Origin: Streptomyces leeuwenhoekii
GTDB lineage: Bacteria > Actinomycetota > Actinomycetes > Streptomycetales > Streptomycetaceae
Assembly: GCF_001013905.1 (NCBI RefSeq)
Contig: NZ_LN831790.1
Coordinates: 6,028,001 to 6,092,000, forward strand
Length of the DNA stretch: 64,000 bases
Direction: 5' to 3'
The position numbers and the translations under genes were made by a program. Shown here piece by piece: positions 20,091 through 28,017 of the stretch (its first letter is position 1; each line of letters begins with the position of its first letter). Under the pieces are notes generated by a model. It saw nothing but the letters and a program-made list of their open reading frames with translations. It was not told where the DNA came from and made no database searches.

Positions 20091-21270
20091 GCGCAGTCGT
20101 GCTTTCTGTGGTGGTTGCCCGGTGACGGACACTGTCCAGTAGGCGGGGGTGGCGTAGCGCCCGTGCGACGTCGTCGATGTGGTCGGTGACGCCGGGGCCG
20201 ATCTGCGGCTGGTCGCTGGTGTCGTGCGGTGTTCTGTTGCGGTAGGCGTCGGTGGCGTCCTGGAGGGCGAGGGCGCCTGCGGCCCCCCGCGCCTTCGGCT
20301 CGGGGTAGCGGGCCGCCGCCACGGCGTACAGGCGCTCGTACGCGGCGGCGTCGAAGTACGGGGCGAGCAGGCGGAGGGCGTCGTGGATGCGCTGCTGGCG
20401 TTGCATGAGGCGCAGGTCCAGCGGCGCCCACCAGCCGAGCCGGGCGGTTGCGGCGGCCGGCTCGATGACGCGGACGGCTCGCCACAGGGAGCGCAGCCGT
20501 ATGTGCTCGCGCTGGTCCCGGCCCCAGCCGTGGAGGAAGGGCCCGGCCTGGGGGACCAGGAAGCCCAGGGCGACGAGGATGGCTTCGAGGAGTGCGAAGG
20601 GCGGTGCGGCCTGGGTGCTGAGCCAGTCGAGGTCGTTGCCGGTCCAGCGGGCGAGGACCGCGATCAGCTTGCCCACGTCGAAGAGGAGACCTGACGCGTA
20701 TCCGGCCTGGAGGAAGACGACGCCGCACTTGAGCCACCGGTTGGTGACCTCTGGGTACCACTTCCAGAGCATGGAGGCGGCGACCAGGGACGACACCATG
20801 TGAGCGAGGACGTAGAGCAGGGTGTGCTCGCGCATCCACGGGGTGGTCGCGTAGTAGGTGTCGAGGTCGTAGATGCGTGGCTCGGGCACGTCCGCCAGGA
20901 GGAACGTCGCCCAGAGCGCGACGATGATGCCCGCGTAGATCCAGTAGATGGCGATGATCCGTCGGCGGCGGCGCTCGGAGGGGGGCTCCCTCCAGCGCAT
21001 GATCATCGTCAGGCCGGTGGCGCAGAACGCGGTGAGGAACGAGTACGCCCAGGGTGCGGCGATGTTCGGGATCCCGGTCCACACGTTGAGGCGGTGGATG
21101 TTGACCGGGGTGATGACGACCAGGACGGCCGTGGCGCAGGTCAGGAGGATCGTGGTCGCCCGTACGTCCGGGTCGCGTGAGGCCCGTACGAGCGTGGGTA
21201 ACTTGAACGCCAGGGCGACGGCCAGTAGCGCGGTCGGGACGATGTAGGGGATGTGGAAGTCGGGGTTCAT
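20083..21270 (-). CDS. MAB_1171c-like multi-spanning membrane protein
   Basis: A 395-residue membrane protein matching what is annotated in actinobacteria as the MAB_1171c family of putative transporters. The N-terminal part has about seven hydrophobic helices (residues about 5-245: IVPTALLAVALAFKLPTL, LLTCATAVLVVITPV, IAAPWAYSFLTAFCATG and others). The C-terminal 150 residues are soluble, Arg-rich and helical (REHIRLRSLWRAVRVIEP, DLRLMQRQQRIHDALR). The word transporter in the family name is not experimentally grounded as far as I know; a seven-helix receptor-like topology with a cytosolic tail is equally possible. ATG 21270 overlaps the protease stop in an ATGA junction. Found repeatedly beside XRE regulators and flavoproteins in Streptomyces genomes. 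Confidence 0.85.
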   Translation of the reverse strand: MNPDFHIPYIVPTALLAVALAFKLPTLVRASRDPDVRATTILLTCATAVLVVITPVNIHRLNVWTGIPNIAAPWAYSFLTAFCATGLTMIMRWREPPSERRRRRIIAIYWIYAGIIVALWATFLLADVPEPRIYDLDTYYATTPWMREHTLLYVLAHMVSSLVAASMLWKWYPEVTNRWLKCGVVFLQAGYASGLLFDVGKLIAVLARWTGNDLDWLSTQAAPPFALLEAILVALGFLVPQAGPFLHGWGRDQREHIRLRSLWRAVRVIEPAAATARLGWWAPLDLRLMQRQQRIHDALRLLAPYFDAAAYERLYAVAAARYPEPKARGAAGALALQDATDAYRNRTPHDTSDQPQIGPGVTDHIDDVARALRHPRLLDSVRHRATTTESTTAHA

Positions 21271-21875
21271 CGGATGATGCGACCGCCTCGCCCGAGGAGT
21301 GACAGGTTCAGGCGGCCCTCGACGGTGGCCGGATTGACCGGGCTCTGGGCGTAGCGGCCGGTCATCCAGGTGCGGACTTCCCGGCCGAACAGCAGGCCGA
21401 ACGTTTCCGCGTCGACTTCGTGATCGTGGGCGAACTCGGCACGGGCGGCGACGGTGAGGAGGGCCTCGCGGGGAACTTCCTCGGCAGTGAGGATCTGTTC
21501 CGCGGCGCGGTGCACGGCTTCGGCCGACTTGTCGGTGAGGGCGCGGGCCGCAGCGGACATCCCGGCGACGTGGTGTCCGCAGTCGCCCTGTTCCTCGTGC
21601 CACAGCTCGTGCCCGAGGATGACGAGTTGCGCCTCGGGGACCACGTGCTCCTCGACCACGATGATGCTTCGCCCCCCGAGGTCCAGTCGCATGCCGGAGA
21701 CGGGGGTGTCGGCGGGGAAGGCCCGGAAGAGGAGCTGAACGGGCCGGCCGGTGCGTTGGGCCATGGCCTGGCAGAACTCGTGCATCACCACGCGGGGTGG
21801 AGCGGGACGGTCGATGCGTCTGCCGGCCTCCTCCCCCAGTGCCGCGAGCACAGACCTCATCGTCTTAACGCTCAT
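21267..21875 (-). CDS. ImmA/IrrE-like HELWH zinc metallopeptidase
   Basis: A 202-residue soluble protein with a gluzincin motif HELWH at residues 89-93, preceded by VVPEAQLVILG and followed by a His-rich CGHHVAG. An IrrE/ImmA-type neighbourhood (RSIIVVEEHVVPEAQLVILGHE in parts) suggests a metalloprotease that cuts a partner regulator. A third metal ligand could be Glu/Asp in AHDHEVDAETFG near residue 172. It begins at ATG 21875, overlapping the end of the regulator gene by 11 bases, and ends overlapping the membrane gene by four, so all three are coupled. In ICEBs1 and Deinococcus, paired proteases (ImmA, IrrE) cleave HTH repressors; that is the model for its job here, by inference. Confidence 0.8.
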   Translation of the reverse strand: MSVKTMRSVLAALGEEAGRRIDRPAPPRVVMHEFCQAMAQRTGRPVQLLFRAFPADTPVSGMRLDLGGRSIIVVEEHVVPEAQLVILGHELWHEEQGDCGHHVAGMSAAARALTDKSAEAVHRAAEQILTAEEVPREALLTVAARAEFAHDHEVDAETFGLLFGREVRTWMTGRYAQSPVNPATVEGRLNLSLLGRGGRIIR

Positions 21876-22449
21876 CGTCGGTCGCCTTCGTGGGGACGAC
21901 GGACCTGATCACTCCCGCCAGGAGCTTCTCGAGCTGTTCCGGGGTCATCGCGCAGTGGCTGCGCAGGTCGGTGCGGACCACGCCGTACTTTTCCATCAGG
22001 GCCTGCACCGGGTCGGGCTCCTCGATGGTGCGCAGTCGCCGCAGCAGGACCCGGTTGAGGGCGGCATCGGCCGGCGCGGTGAAGAAGCTCTCCCCTGCCT
22101 CGACCCGAAAGAACCGGGCAAGGCCGTGTAAGAGGGAAACACTGGGCACTTTCTCACCCTTGAGGATTTTCCGGGCCCATACCTCGGAGACGCCGAGCTC
22201 GCGGTGGACAGCGGAAACCAGATCGCCCATCCTCTCCCGGGTGCGGACCAGATAGGCCTCAGCGAGCGTCCTGACGCGCGCGCACACCCGTTCCTCGACG
22301 GTGTCGAAGGGCGCTGCTCGGCCGTTCAGCAGGGCTCGCACGGTGCGCTCGGGCAGGGCCGTCTCGCGGGCGAGTTCCTTGGGGCTGAGGTCTGACCCTT
22401 CCGGGCACTCCCGAAGGCGCCGAAGAGTCTCGGGGAGAGGCAACTCCAC
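21865..22449 (-). CDS. tandem-HTH XRE-like transcriptional regulator
   Basis: A 194-residue DNA-binding protein with two helix-turn-helix segments: SPKELARETALPERTVRALLNG (about 22-43; quoted as SPKELARETALPERTVRALL) and a second one about 75-110 with HRELGVSEVWARKILKG. The C-terminal 80 residues are helical with acidic patches and no recognised ligand domain. The GTG start at 22449 follows AGGAG by six bases. It is the first gene of an operon with the HELWH protease, membrane protein and FAD enzyme, and a paired palindrome sits at its promoter, so it probably autoregulates. I would expect the downstream protease to relieve its repression under some signal; the signal is not known. Confidence 0.82.
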   Translation of the reverse strand: MELPLPETLRRLRECPEGSDLSPKELARETALPERTVRALLNGRAAPFDTVEERVCARVRTLAEAYLVRTRERMGDLVSAVHRELGVSEVWARKILKGEKVPSVSLLHGLARFFRVEAGESFFTAPADAALNRVLLRRLRTIEEPDPVQALMEKYGVVRTDLRSHCAMTPEQLEKLLAGVIRSVVPTKATDDER

Positions 22450-22486
22450 CGATTGCTCCTGAGGTTGAGGGGATTAGCGTTGTTGC

Positions 22487-22544
22487 ACCCTACGGGAGGC
22501 GTCCTTGCGTGCAAACGATCGTTTTCTCGCCAGAATCGATCGTT
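22487..22544 (-). promoter_or_regulatory. promoter and paired operator of the accessory operon
   Basis: On the minus strand: -35 TTGCAC (22514-22509), 16-base spacer, -10 TAGGGT (22492-22487). Just behind and overlapping the -35 are two palindromes, AACGATCGTT (22514-22523, perfect) and ATCGATCGTT (22535-22544), 21 bases apart, that is two helical turns. A good operator candidate for the tandem-HTH regulator. Confidence 0.7.
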
Positions 22545-22676
22545 GCCGCGTGTGGCCGACGCGTCGCCACATCCCGGCGGCGCAAGCGCGACCCCATGGA
22601 CGTCCACCACCGGTGGACATCTTCGCCATGTCCCGGGCGGGCCCCGATCGGCCGTGTCCCTGGCCGGTGGCTGCAC

Positions 22677-22772
22677 ATGACCACACACCTCGACGTCACC
22701 GACGACGAAGGCCCCGACGCGGACGTCGAGGTCACCATCGCCACCACGCGCTTCGTGGGCATCTCAGCATGA
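22677..22772 (+). CDS. putative 31-residue acidic peptide
   Basis: A small open frame encoding 31 residues, MTTHLDVTDDEGP... ending ATTRFVGISA. Its first half is acidic (DDEGPDADVEV) and its end is hydrophobic and uncharged apart from one Arg. The stop codon is followed after three bases by a perfect 12-base-pair terminator, which is the best reason to believe a transcript ends here. It diverges from the accessory operon. The ribosome binding site is weak (GGTGG), and in-frame starts exist further up at 22596 and 22509. It could be a signalling or modified-peptide precursor, or the remnant of a larger gene; I recognise no family. Confidence 0.4.
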   Translation: MTTHLDVTDDEGPDADVEVTIATTRFVGISA

Positions 22773-22775
22773 GCT

Positions 22776-22808
22776 GAGGGCCGGTCCCGCACTGGAGGAC
22801 CGGCCCTC
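22776..22808 (+). terminator. terminator behind the small peptide frame
   Basis: Perfect 12-base arms at 22776-22787 and 22797-22808 with a nine-base loop. Confidence 0.85.
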
Positions 22809-23068
22809 GCGGTCGGCGGGCCTGCGATCCCGGGCGGATCAACCGGCAGAGACGGCCTGGCTGTCTCTGTGCTTGGTGGGTATCGACGTTCCCCGGTGAC
22901 GCCAACGTGGTCGACGTCGCCGACCTGCGCCGCGTGACCGGGCCACGGTTTCAGGCAGGCGCTGCGGCTGACGGCCGGGCATGCCCGCCGGTCCGCCGAT
23001 CGCCGGGCGGCACGGACCGCGGAAGGGGGCCCCGCCGGGCCGGGCCGGCCGGGTCTTACGGTGGACGC

Positions 23069-23779
23069 ATGGACACCAGCGGCCTGCCGGTACTCGACGA
23101 ACGGATCGCGGGGTGCCGGGCCTGCCCGCGGCTGGTCGCCTGGCGCGAGGAGGTGGCGCGCACCAAGCGGGCCGCCTTCGCCGACTGGACGTACTGGGGC
23201 CGGCCGGTCCCGGGATTCGGCCCGCCCGACGCCCGGCTGCTGATCGTCGGCCTCGCCCCGGCCGCGCACGGCGGGAACCGCACCGGCCGGATGTTCACCG
23301 GCGACCGCTCCGGTGACGTGCTGTACGAGGCGCTGTACGACCTGGGGCTCGCCTCGCAGCCCACCGCCGTCACCGCCGACGACGGCCTGGAACTGTACGG
23401 CGTACGCGTCACCTCGCCGGTGCACTGCGCTCCGCCGGCGAACAAGCCCACCCCCGAGGAGCGCGACACCTGCCGTCCATGGCTCGTCCAGGAGCTCCGG
23501 CTGCTGCGGCCGACCCTGCGTGCCGTGGTCGTGCTCGGTGCCTTCGGCTGGCAGGCCGCGCTGCCCGCGTTCGCCGAGGCCGGGTGGGGCGTGCCCAGGC
23601 CGAGGCCGGCCTTCGGCCACGGCACCCGGGTGCCGCTGGACGGGCTCGACCTCTTCGGGTGCTTCCACGTCAGCCAGCGCAACACGTTCACCGGCAGGCT
23701 CACGCCCGCCATGCTGCGGGAGGTCCTGCGCGCGGCTGCCGACGTGGCGGGCCTGCCGACCCCGTCGTCCCCTGGGTGA
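23069..23779 (+). CDS. udgB: family 5 uracil-DNA glycosylase
   Basis: A 236-residue uracil-DNA glycosylase of the UdgB (family 5) type, which removes uracil and some other deaminated bases from DNA as the first step of base excision repair. The N-terminal CRACP (Cys16, Cys19) together with later cysteines (SPVHCAPP, ERDTCRPW) should hold a 4Fe-4S cluster. Motif A is GLAPAAHGGNRTGRMFTGD, in which family 5 has Ala rather than the Asp/Asn of other families, and motif B is FHVSQRNTFTG. The start ATG 23069 lies six bases after TACGGT, so the mRNA may be leaderless. No PafBC-type -35 is seen before this one, unlike other repair genes of the window. Confidence 0.93.
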   Translation: MDTSGLPVLDERIAGCRACPRLVAWREEVARTKRAAFADWTYWGRPVPGFGPPDARLLIVGLAPAAHGGNRTGRMFTGDRSGDVLYEALYDLGLASQPTAVTADDGLELYGVRVTSPVHCAPPANKPTPEERDTCRPWLVQELRLLRPTLRAVVVLGAFGWQAALPAFAEAGWGVPRPRPAFGHGTRVPLDGLDLFGCFHVSQRNTFTGRLTPAMLREVLRAAADVAGLPTPSSPG

Positions 23780-23982
23780 CGGATCCGGTCCGGTGACCGG
23801 AGCCGGTCCCGGCGGTGCCGGGCGGTGAGGGCCGGTGGCCGGGGCCGGTGTCCGGGTCCGGTCCCGCCCGCGCCGGGCGGGTGCAGCCCGTGGCCCGGGA
23901 CCGAGTGGCGCCGGACGGGTGTGACGGCCGGGTGTGGCGCGGCAGCCGTCCCGGCGCGGCGGCCCGGCCGGGCCGCCGCGCC

Positions 23983-24396
23983 TCACCGGCGGGCTTCCTC
24001 GGGTGCGACGGCCGTGGCCGTGATCTCCACCAACTGTCCCGGATATCCGAGGCAAGCCACCCCGATCAGCGTCGACGCGTGCGGACCGCTGCTGAGCCCG
24101 GACGCCCTGACCACCTCCCAGACGGCGGACAGGGCCGCGGGGTCACTGCTCACGACGTACACCTCCGTCCGCACCACCTGCGACGGGTCACTGCCGACGG
24201 CGTGCAGTTGCGCGCCGAGGTTGGCGATCACCTGCTCCGCCTGTCGGACCGGATCGCCCTCGCCGACCAGCTTCCCGCCGGAATCGAGCGGCACCGATCC
24301 GGCCAGGAACGCGAGCTTGGTCCCGGCCTCGACGACGGAGGCGTGGGAGTAGGCGGGCGGCGGGAAAAGACCGGGGACGGTGACGCGCTGGATCAC
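23983..24396 (-). CDS. RidA/YjgF-family enamine deaminase
   Basis: A 137-residue RidA-like protein. Members hydrolyse reactive enamine/imine intermediates such as 2-aminoacrylate made by PLP enzymes, acting as trimers. Recognisable pieces are the N-terminal PPPAYSHASVVEAGTKLAFLAG (in part), the QAEQVIANLGAQLHAVG helix and the strand VVRTEVYVVS. The conserved arginine falls in RTEVYV; the usual C-terminal ACLGYPGQLVEITATA also fits. The GTG start at 24396 follows GAGGAG by four bases. The reading frame continues without a stop upstream into an HTH-like domain, so a fused protein starting at 24756 is also possible. Confidence 0.85.
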   Translation of the reverse strand: MIQRVTVPGLFPPPAYSHASVVEAGTKLAFLAGSVPLDSGGKLVGEGDPVRQAEQVIANLGAQLHAVGSDPSQVVRTEVYVVSSDPAALSAVWEVVRASGLSSGPHASTLIGVACLGYPGQLVEITATAVAPEEARR

Positions 24397-24756
24397 GGGG
24401 ACTCCTCGGGCGGGCGGTGAACGACGTCCTGACCGTCCGCCGTTCCCCCCGCGGCGACAACCGATTTCTCCCCCCGCCGCCCATCGCCCCGGGGGCTCGC
24501 GCGACCCGCGCCGTACGGCCGTCCACGACCGGGCGGAGCGGCGGGTCGCGGCCGCCGACACGGCACGGAACGCGTCACCGCGCTCGGCGGCCTCGACCCG
24601 CTCGACGGCGTACAGGCGCAGCGGCGGAGCCGACCGGACCGACGGATGGGGACACAGCAGATCGAGCTCGCCGAGTAACCGCCGCACCATCCGGGGCGTC
24701 CAGCCCCGCGCCCGCGAGCCCGCCACCGAGATGTGCGTACGCCGCCGCTCCGTCAT
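24397..24756 (-). pseudogene. HTH-like domain remnant, open in frame into the RidA gene
   Basis: From ATG 24756 the frame encodes MTERRRTHISVAG, then GWTPRMVRRLLGELDLLCPHP and RSAPPLRLYAVERVEAAE, a pattern that I know as a short DNA-binding-like module in many actinobacterial proteins. Codons look normal to about 24500 (third positions G/C), then the bias falls away (GGA GAA ATC GGT TGT), although no stop interrupts before the RidA start. It may be the stump of a longer gene whose frame decayed, or a genuine fusion. A damage-type promoter lies just upstream (24791-24813). Confidence 0.4.
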
Positions 24757-24790
24757 CACTGCCCCCGTCGTAACACTGCGTGACCATTCC

Positions 24791-24813
24791 TTGATAGCGC
24801 GCGCCACTGACAA
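24791..24813 (-). promoter_or_regulatory. possible PafBC-type promoter before the HTH/RidA frame
   Basis: Minus-strand TTGTCAGTG (24813-24805), eight bases, then TATCAA (24796-24791). The 9-mer is exact; the -10 ends in A instead of T. Confidence 0.45.
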
Positions 24814-24998
24814 TCGCCCCGCCGACGTCCTGCCGAAGCTCGGCTCCCCGCCCGGCGCCCCGGTGTTCCGAGGCCGCCCGCCCCCGCCGCCAGGTGTCGC
24901 GGAAGGGGCCGAACCCCCGGATAACTCCTCGCATCGCGACCGGCCGCCCGCATACCCTGCCCCTGGTCACCGCACGCCGCCCGGAAGGAGCCGTCGCA

Positions 24999-25808
24999 GT
25001 GTCCTCCCCCAAGGGCCCCACCGACGCCGCCCACGTCACGGATCCGGCCTTCCTGGACGCCACCGCCGACCGCCTCGCCGCCCTCCCCGGCGTGCGGGCC
25101 GTGGCCCTCGGTGGCTCCCGCGCCGGAGGCTCCCACCGCCCCGACAGCGACTGGGACCTGGCGGTCTACTACCGGGGCGCCTTCGACCCCGCCGACCTCC
25201 GGGCCCTCGGCTGGGAGGGCGAGGTCGGTGAGATCGGTGGCTGGGGCGGCGGCGTCTTCAACGGAGGGGCCTCGCTGACCGTCGACGGGCGGCGGGTCGA
25301 CGTCCACTACCGGGGCCTCGACGACGTGGAGCACCGGCTGGCCGAGGCGGAGGCCGGGCAGTTCGGTATCGAACCCCTGTTGTTCCACCTGGCCGGCATC
25401 CCCACCTATGTCGTCGTCGCGGAACTCGCGATCAACACGGCGCTGCGGGGAGAGCTGCCCCGCCCGGCCTACCCGGAGCCGCTGCGCCGGGCCGCCTGTG
25501 AGCGCTGGTACGGCATGGCCGCCGCCACCCTCGCCTACGCCAAGGCCGGTCACGCCCCCAAGGGCGCCCTCACCCAGGTCGCCGGCGCGATCGCGCTCGC
25601 CGCCACGCAGACGGCCCACGCGGTGCTCGCGGCGCGGGGGGAGTGGGTCACCAACGAGAAGGGGATGGTGGAGCGGGCCGGGCTGGGCGAGACCGACGTA
25701 CTGCTGGGAGGGCTGCGCTCCGAGCCCGAGACGCTGGGCCGGGCGGTCGCCGAGGCCGAGACACTGTTCGGGCAGGCCGTGGACGAGGTCCGGCCGCCGG
25801 CCGCGTAG
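24999..25808 (+). CDS. nucleotidyltransferase-domain protein
   Basis: A 269-residue protein with a MNT-type nucleotidyltransferase N-terminus. The pattern GGSRAGGSHRPDSDWDLAVYY near residues 37-57 (quoted as GGSRAGGSHRPDSDWDLAVY) has the hG[GS]x9-13Dh[DE]h core, and a further aspartate in RRVDVHYRGLDD gives the third acidic residue, so the active site looks complete. The second half is helical with WYGMAAATLAYAKAGHAP, perhaps a substrate-binding or HEPN-like region. It may transfer a nucleotide to a small molecule or protein. The GTG at 24999 follows GGAAGGAG by eight bases. No antitoxin-type partner gene lies next to it. Confidence 0.85.
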   Translation: MSSPKGPTDAAHVTDPAFLDATADRLAALPGVRAVALGGSRAGGSHRPDSDWDLAVYYRGAFDPADLRALGWEGEVGEIGGWGGGVFNGGASLTVDGRRVDVHYRGLDDVEHRLAEAEAGQFGIEPLLFHLAGIPTYVVVAELAINTALRGELPRPAYPEPLRRAACERWYGMAAATLAYAKAGHAPKGALTQVAGAIALAATQTAHAVLAARGEWVTNEKGMVERAGLGETDVLLGGLRSEPETLGRAVAEAETLFGQAVDEVRPPAA

Positions 25809-26092
25809 GCGAACCGGTCGTCGCCGGTCGTCGCCGGTTTCCGCCGACGCGTCGCCGCGTCGACGCGGAACCCGCCCCCGGCCGCCGGCGGCGTCTCCAC
25901 CGCCCCACGCCTCCGTACGCTTGGTCGCCTCCGCCGTCCGTGCCCGGCGTCCGCACCCCGGCGTCACACGCCCGAAATACGCCCGTTTCCTCCCTTCCAC
26001 GAACACCCCCTACCCTGGACACCCTCACCCGCAGCCCGGCCACCGTCGCCCGAAGGCTCACTTCCGCCCTCGACCAGTCGACAGGAGCCCCT

Positions 26093-27949
26093 GTGTCCCG
26101 TCCCGCCGCCCCGGCCCTTCCGCCCTGGCTCGCCCACGCCCTGCGAGCCCAGCGCGGACCGGTGCCCTGGAGCGCGGTCGTCCGGGGCGCGCTGACCGCC
26201 GGGCCCCTGCTGCTCGCCGCCGTCCTGGCAGGGCACGCCTCCGCCGGGGTCGTCGCGGCCGTCGGCGCCATGCTGGCCGGGATCAACGACCGGCCGGGCA
26301 GCCGGCGCTCCTCCGTCAAGCGGATCGGGGTCCCCGCGCTCGCCGGGGCGGGCGGACTGCTGGTCGGCACGTACGCCGGGCAGCATCTCGACGCCGTCAC
26401 GCTGACGCTGGTGCTCACCGGTCTCGGCTGCGCGGCCGGCGGTATCAGCGCCGTCGGGCCCGTGGCCTCCGCGTCCGGCACCCAGGTGCTGGTGGCCGCC
26501 GCGGTGGGGGCCGGAATGCCGTTGCCCGAGCCCGGCTGGCAGCGGTCCCTGCTCTTCCTCGCCGGGGCGGGGTGGCTGCTCGCGCTGCGGCTGGCCCTGC
26601 CGAGCCCCGGCTCCCGCGCCGGCAGCTTCCGGTTCGACGGGGAGCGGGCGGCCGTCGCCGAGGTCTACGACGCCGTGGCCGCGCTCCTCGACGCCGTCGG
26701 CGGCCCCGACACCACCCGGCGCCGCGCCGCGCTCACCGCCGCCCTCGACCAGGCGCAGGACGCGCTCGCCGGGCCCCGGCTGCGGCGGTACGCCTCGTCC
26801 GCGGCCGAGCGGCGGCTGCGCGCGCAGTACGCCGCCGCCCTGCCTCTCGCCGAGGCCGCGACCGCGCTCGCCTGGGCCGGTGAGGCGGTCCCGGCGCGCG
26901 CGGGGGAGGGGCCCCGGCGGCTCGCCGCCGCCGTCCGCGGCAACACCCACACCGGGCCGCTGCCCGCGCCGCACCGGACGGCGCCCGGGCTGCGTGCCCT
27001 GGACGACGCGCTGCTGCACGCCGCCGAGGCGTTCGACCGCGGAGAGGGAGCCGCCCTGCACTCCCGCGGGCGTACGGCCCGGGAACTGCTGCCGGCCGTG
27101 TTCGGCCCGGGCGGGCGGGAGTACGGGCTGCGCGCCGGGCTGTGCTTCGGCGCCGGTGCCGCGGTCGCCCAGGCACTGCACCACACTCCCTGGTCCGGGC
27201 ACCACCAGCACTGGTACTGGCTGCCCGCCACCGCCGTCTTCCTCGTCAAGCCCGACCTCGGGCCGCTCGTCTCGCGCGTCCTGTGCCGGGTCGCCGGGAC
27301 CCTCCTGGGCGCCCTGATCTTCGCCGGGTGCGCCGCTGTGCTGCCCCGGCCCGCCGGACTGATCGCCCTCGTGGTCGTCAGCGGCGCCCTCATCCCCGTC
27401 GCCGCCCGGCACTTCGCCGCCCAGACCGCCGTGGTCACCGTGCTCGTCCTGGCCCTGGTCATGGCCGGCGGGGAACCGCAGGCTTTTCTCAGCCGCATCG
27501 GCGAGACCCTGCTGGCCTGCGCCATCGTGCTGGTCGTCGGTCATCTGCCGGTGCCTGGGCGGCGCGGCGCGGGCGTGCGCGACCGGCTCGCGACGGCGGG
27601 CGGCGCCGCCCAGGCGTATCTCGCCCACGTGCTCGGCGGGTCCGGCGACCGCGTCACCCGCTGGCGGCTGCGCCGGGAGGCGTACCGCGCCCTCGCCGAA
27701 GCCCGCGGCGCCATCGCCCTCGCCTCCGCCGAGTTGCCCGCGCTCGCCCGGCACACCGAGGGCGCCGACGAACTCGCCGCCACCCTCGAACGCCTGGTCG
27801 ACACCACCACCGCCTGCGCCGTGCACCTCGACGACACCGGCCGGCTCACCCCCCGGCACACCAGGCGCCTCGCCGACCTGCGCGAGGAGGTCGAGCAGCG
27901 GCGCGAGCGCGTGGGACTGCGGCTGCCGGAGCTGCCCCTCGCCGGGTAG
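26093..27949 (+). CDS. FUSC-family integral membrane protein (aromatic acid exporter type)
   Basis: A 618-residue membrane protein with the two-part layout of FUSC/YccS-type exporters: hydrophobic helices at about residues 30-170, a long cytosolic helical section (170-340), then a second membrane block (about 350-490) containing HHQHWYWLPATAVFLVKPDLGPLVSRVLCR (in part WYWLPATAVFLVKPDLG), the family signature, and a C-terminal helical tail. Relatives export aromatic acids such as p-hydroxybenzoate or are of unknown function. The GTG 26093 after ACAGGAG is the best start; an open frame extends 150 codons further up but overlaps the previous gene in another frame. Sixty-eight bases separate it from the amidohydrolase. 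Confidence 0.85.
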   Translation: MSRPAAPALPPWLAHALRAQRGPVPWSAVVRGALTAGPLLLAAVLAGHASAGVVAAVGAMLAGINDRPGSRRSSVKRIGVPALAGAGGLLVGTYAGQHLDAVTLTLVLTGLGCAAGGISAVGPVASASGTQVLVAAAVGAGMPLPEPGWQRSLLFLAGAGWLLALRLALPSPGSRAGSFRFDGERAAVAEVYDAVAALLDAVGGPDTTRRRAALTAALDQAQDALAGPRLRRYASSAAERRLRAQYAAALPLAEAATALAWAGEAVPARAGEGPRRLAAAVRGNTHTGPLPAPHRTAPGLRALDDALLHAAEAFDRGEGAALHSRGRTARELLPAVFGPGGREYGLRAGLCFGAGAAVAQALHHTPWSGHHQHWYWLPATAVFLVKPDLGPLVSRVLCRVAGTLLGALIFAGCAAVLPRPAGLIALVVVSGALIPVAARHFAAQTAVVTVLVLALVMAGGEPQAFLSRIGETLLACAIVLVVGHLPVPGRRGAGVRDRLATAGGAAQAYLAHVLGGSGDRVTRWRLRREAYRALAEARGAIALASAELPALARHTEGADELAATLERLVDTTTACAVHLDDTGRLTPRHTRRLADLREEVEQRRERVGLRLPELPLAG

Positions 27950-28017
27950 CTCCGGGCGGGCCGGGCGGCTCCGCGGAGGTGCGGGCGGGGTCCGCCCCGG
28001 CGTCGTACGTTGACAGG

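Noticed and set aside
21529..21537. TTGTCGGTG, a perfect damage-promoter 9-mer
   Set aside because: It lies inside the metalloprotease gene, and no TAnnnT follows at 8 bases.
22809..23068. Possible transposase or gene remnant between the small-peptide terminator and the uracil glycosylase
   Set aside because: Translations in all frames gave no recognisable motif.
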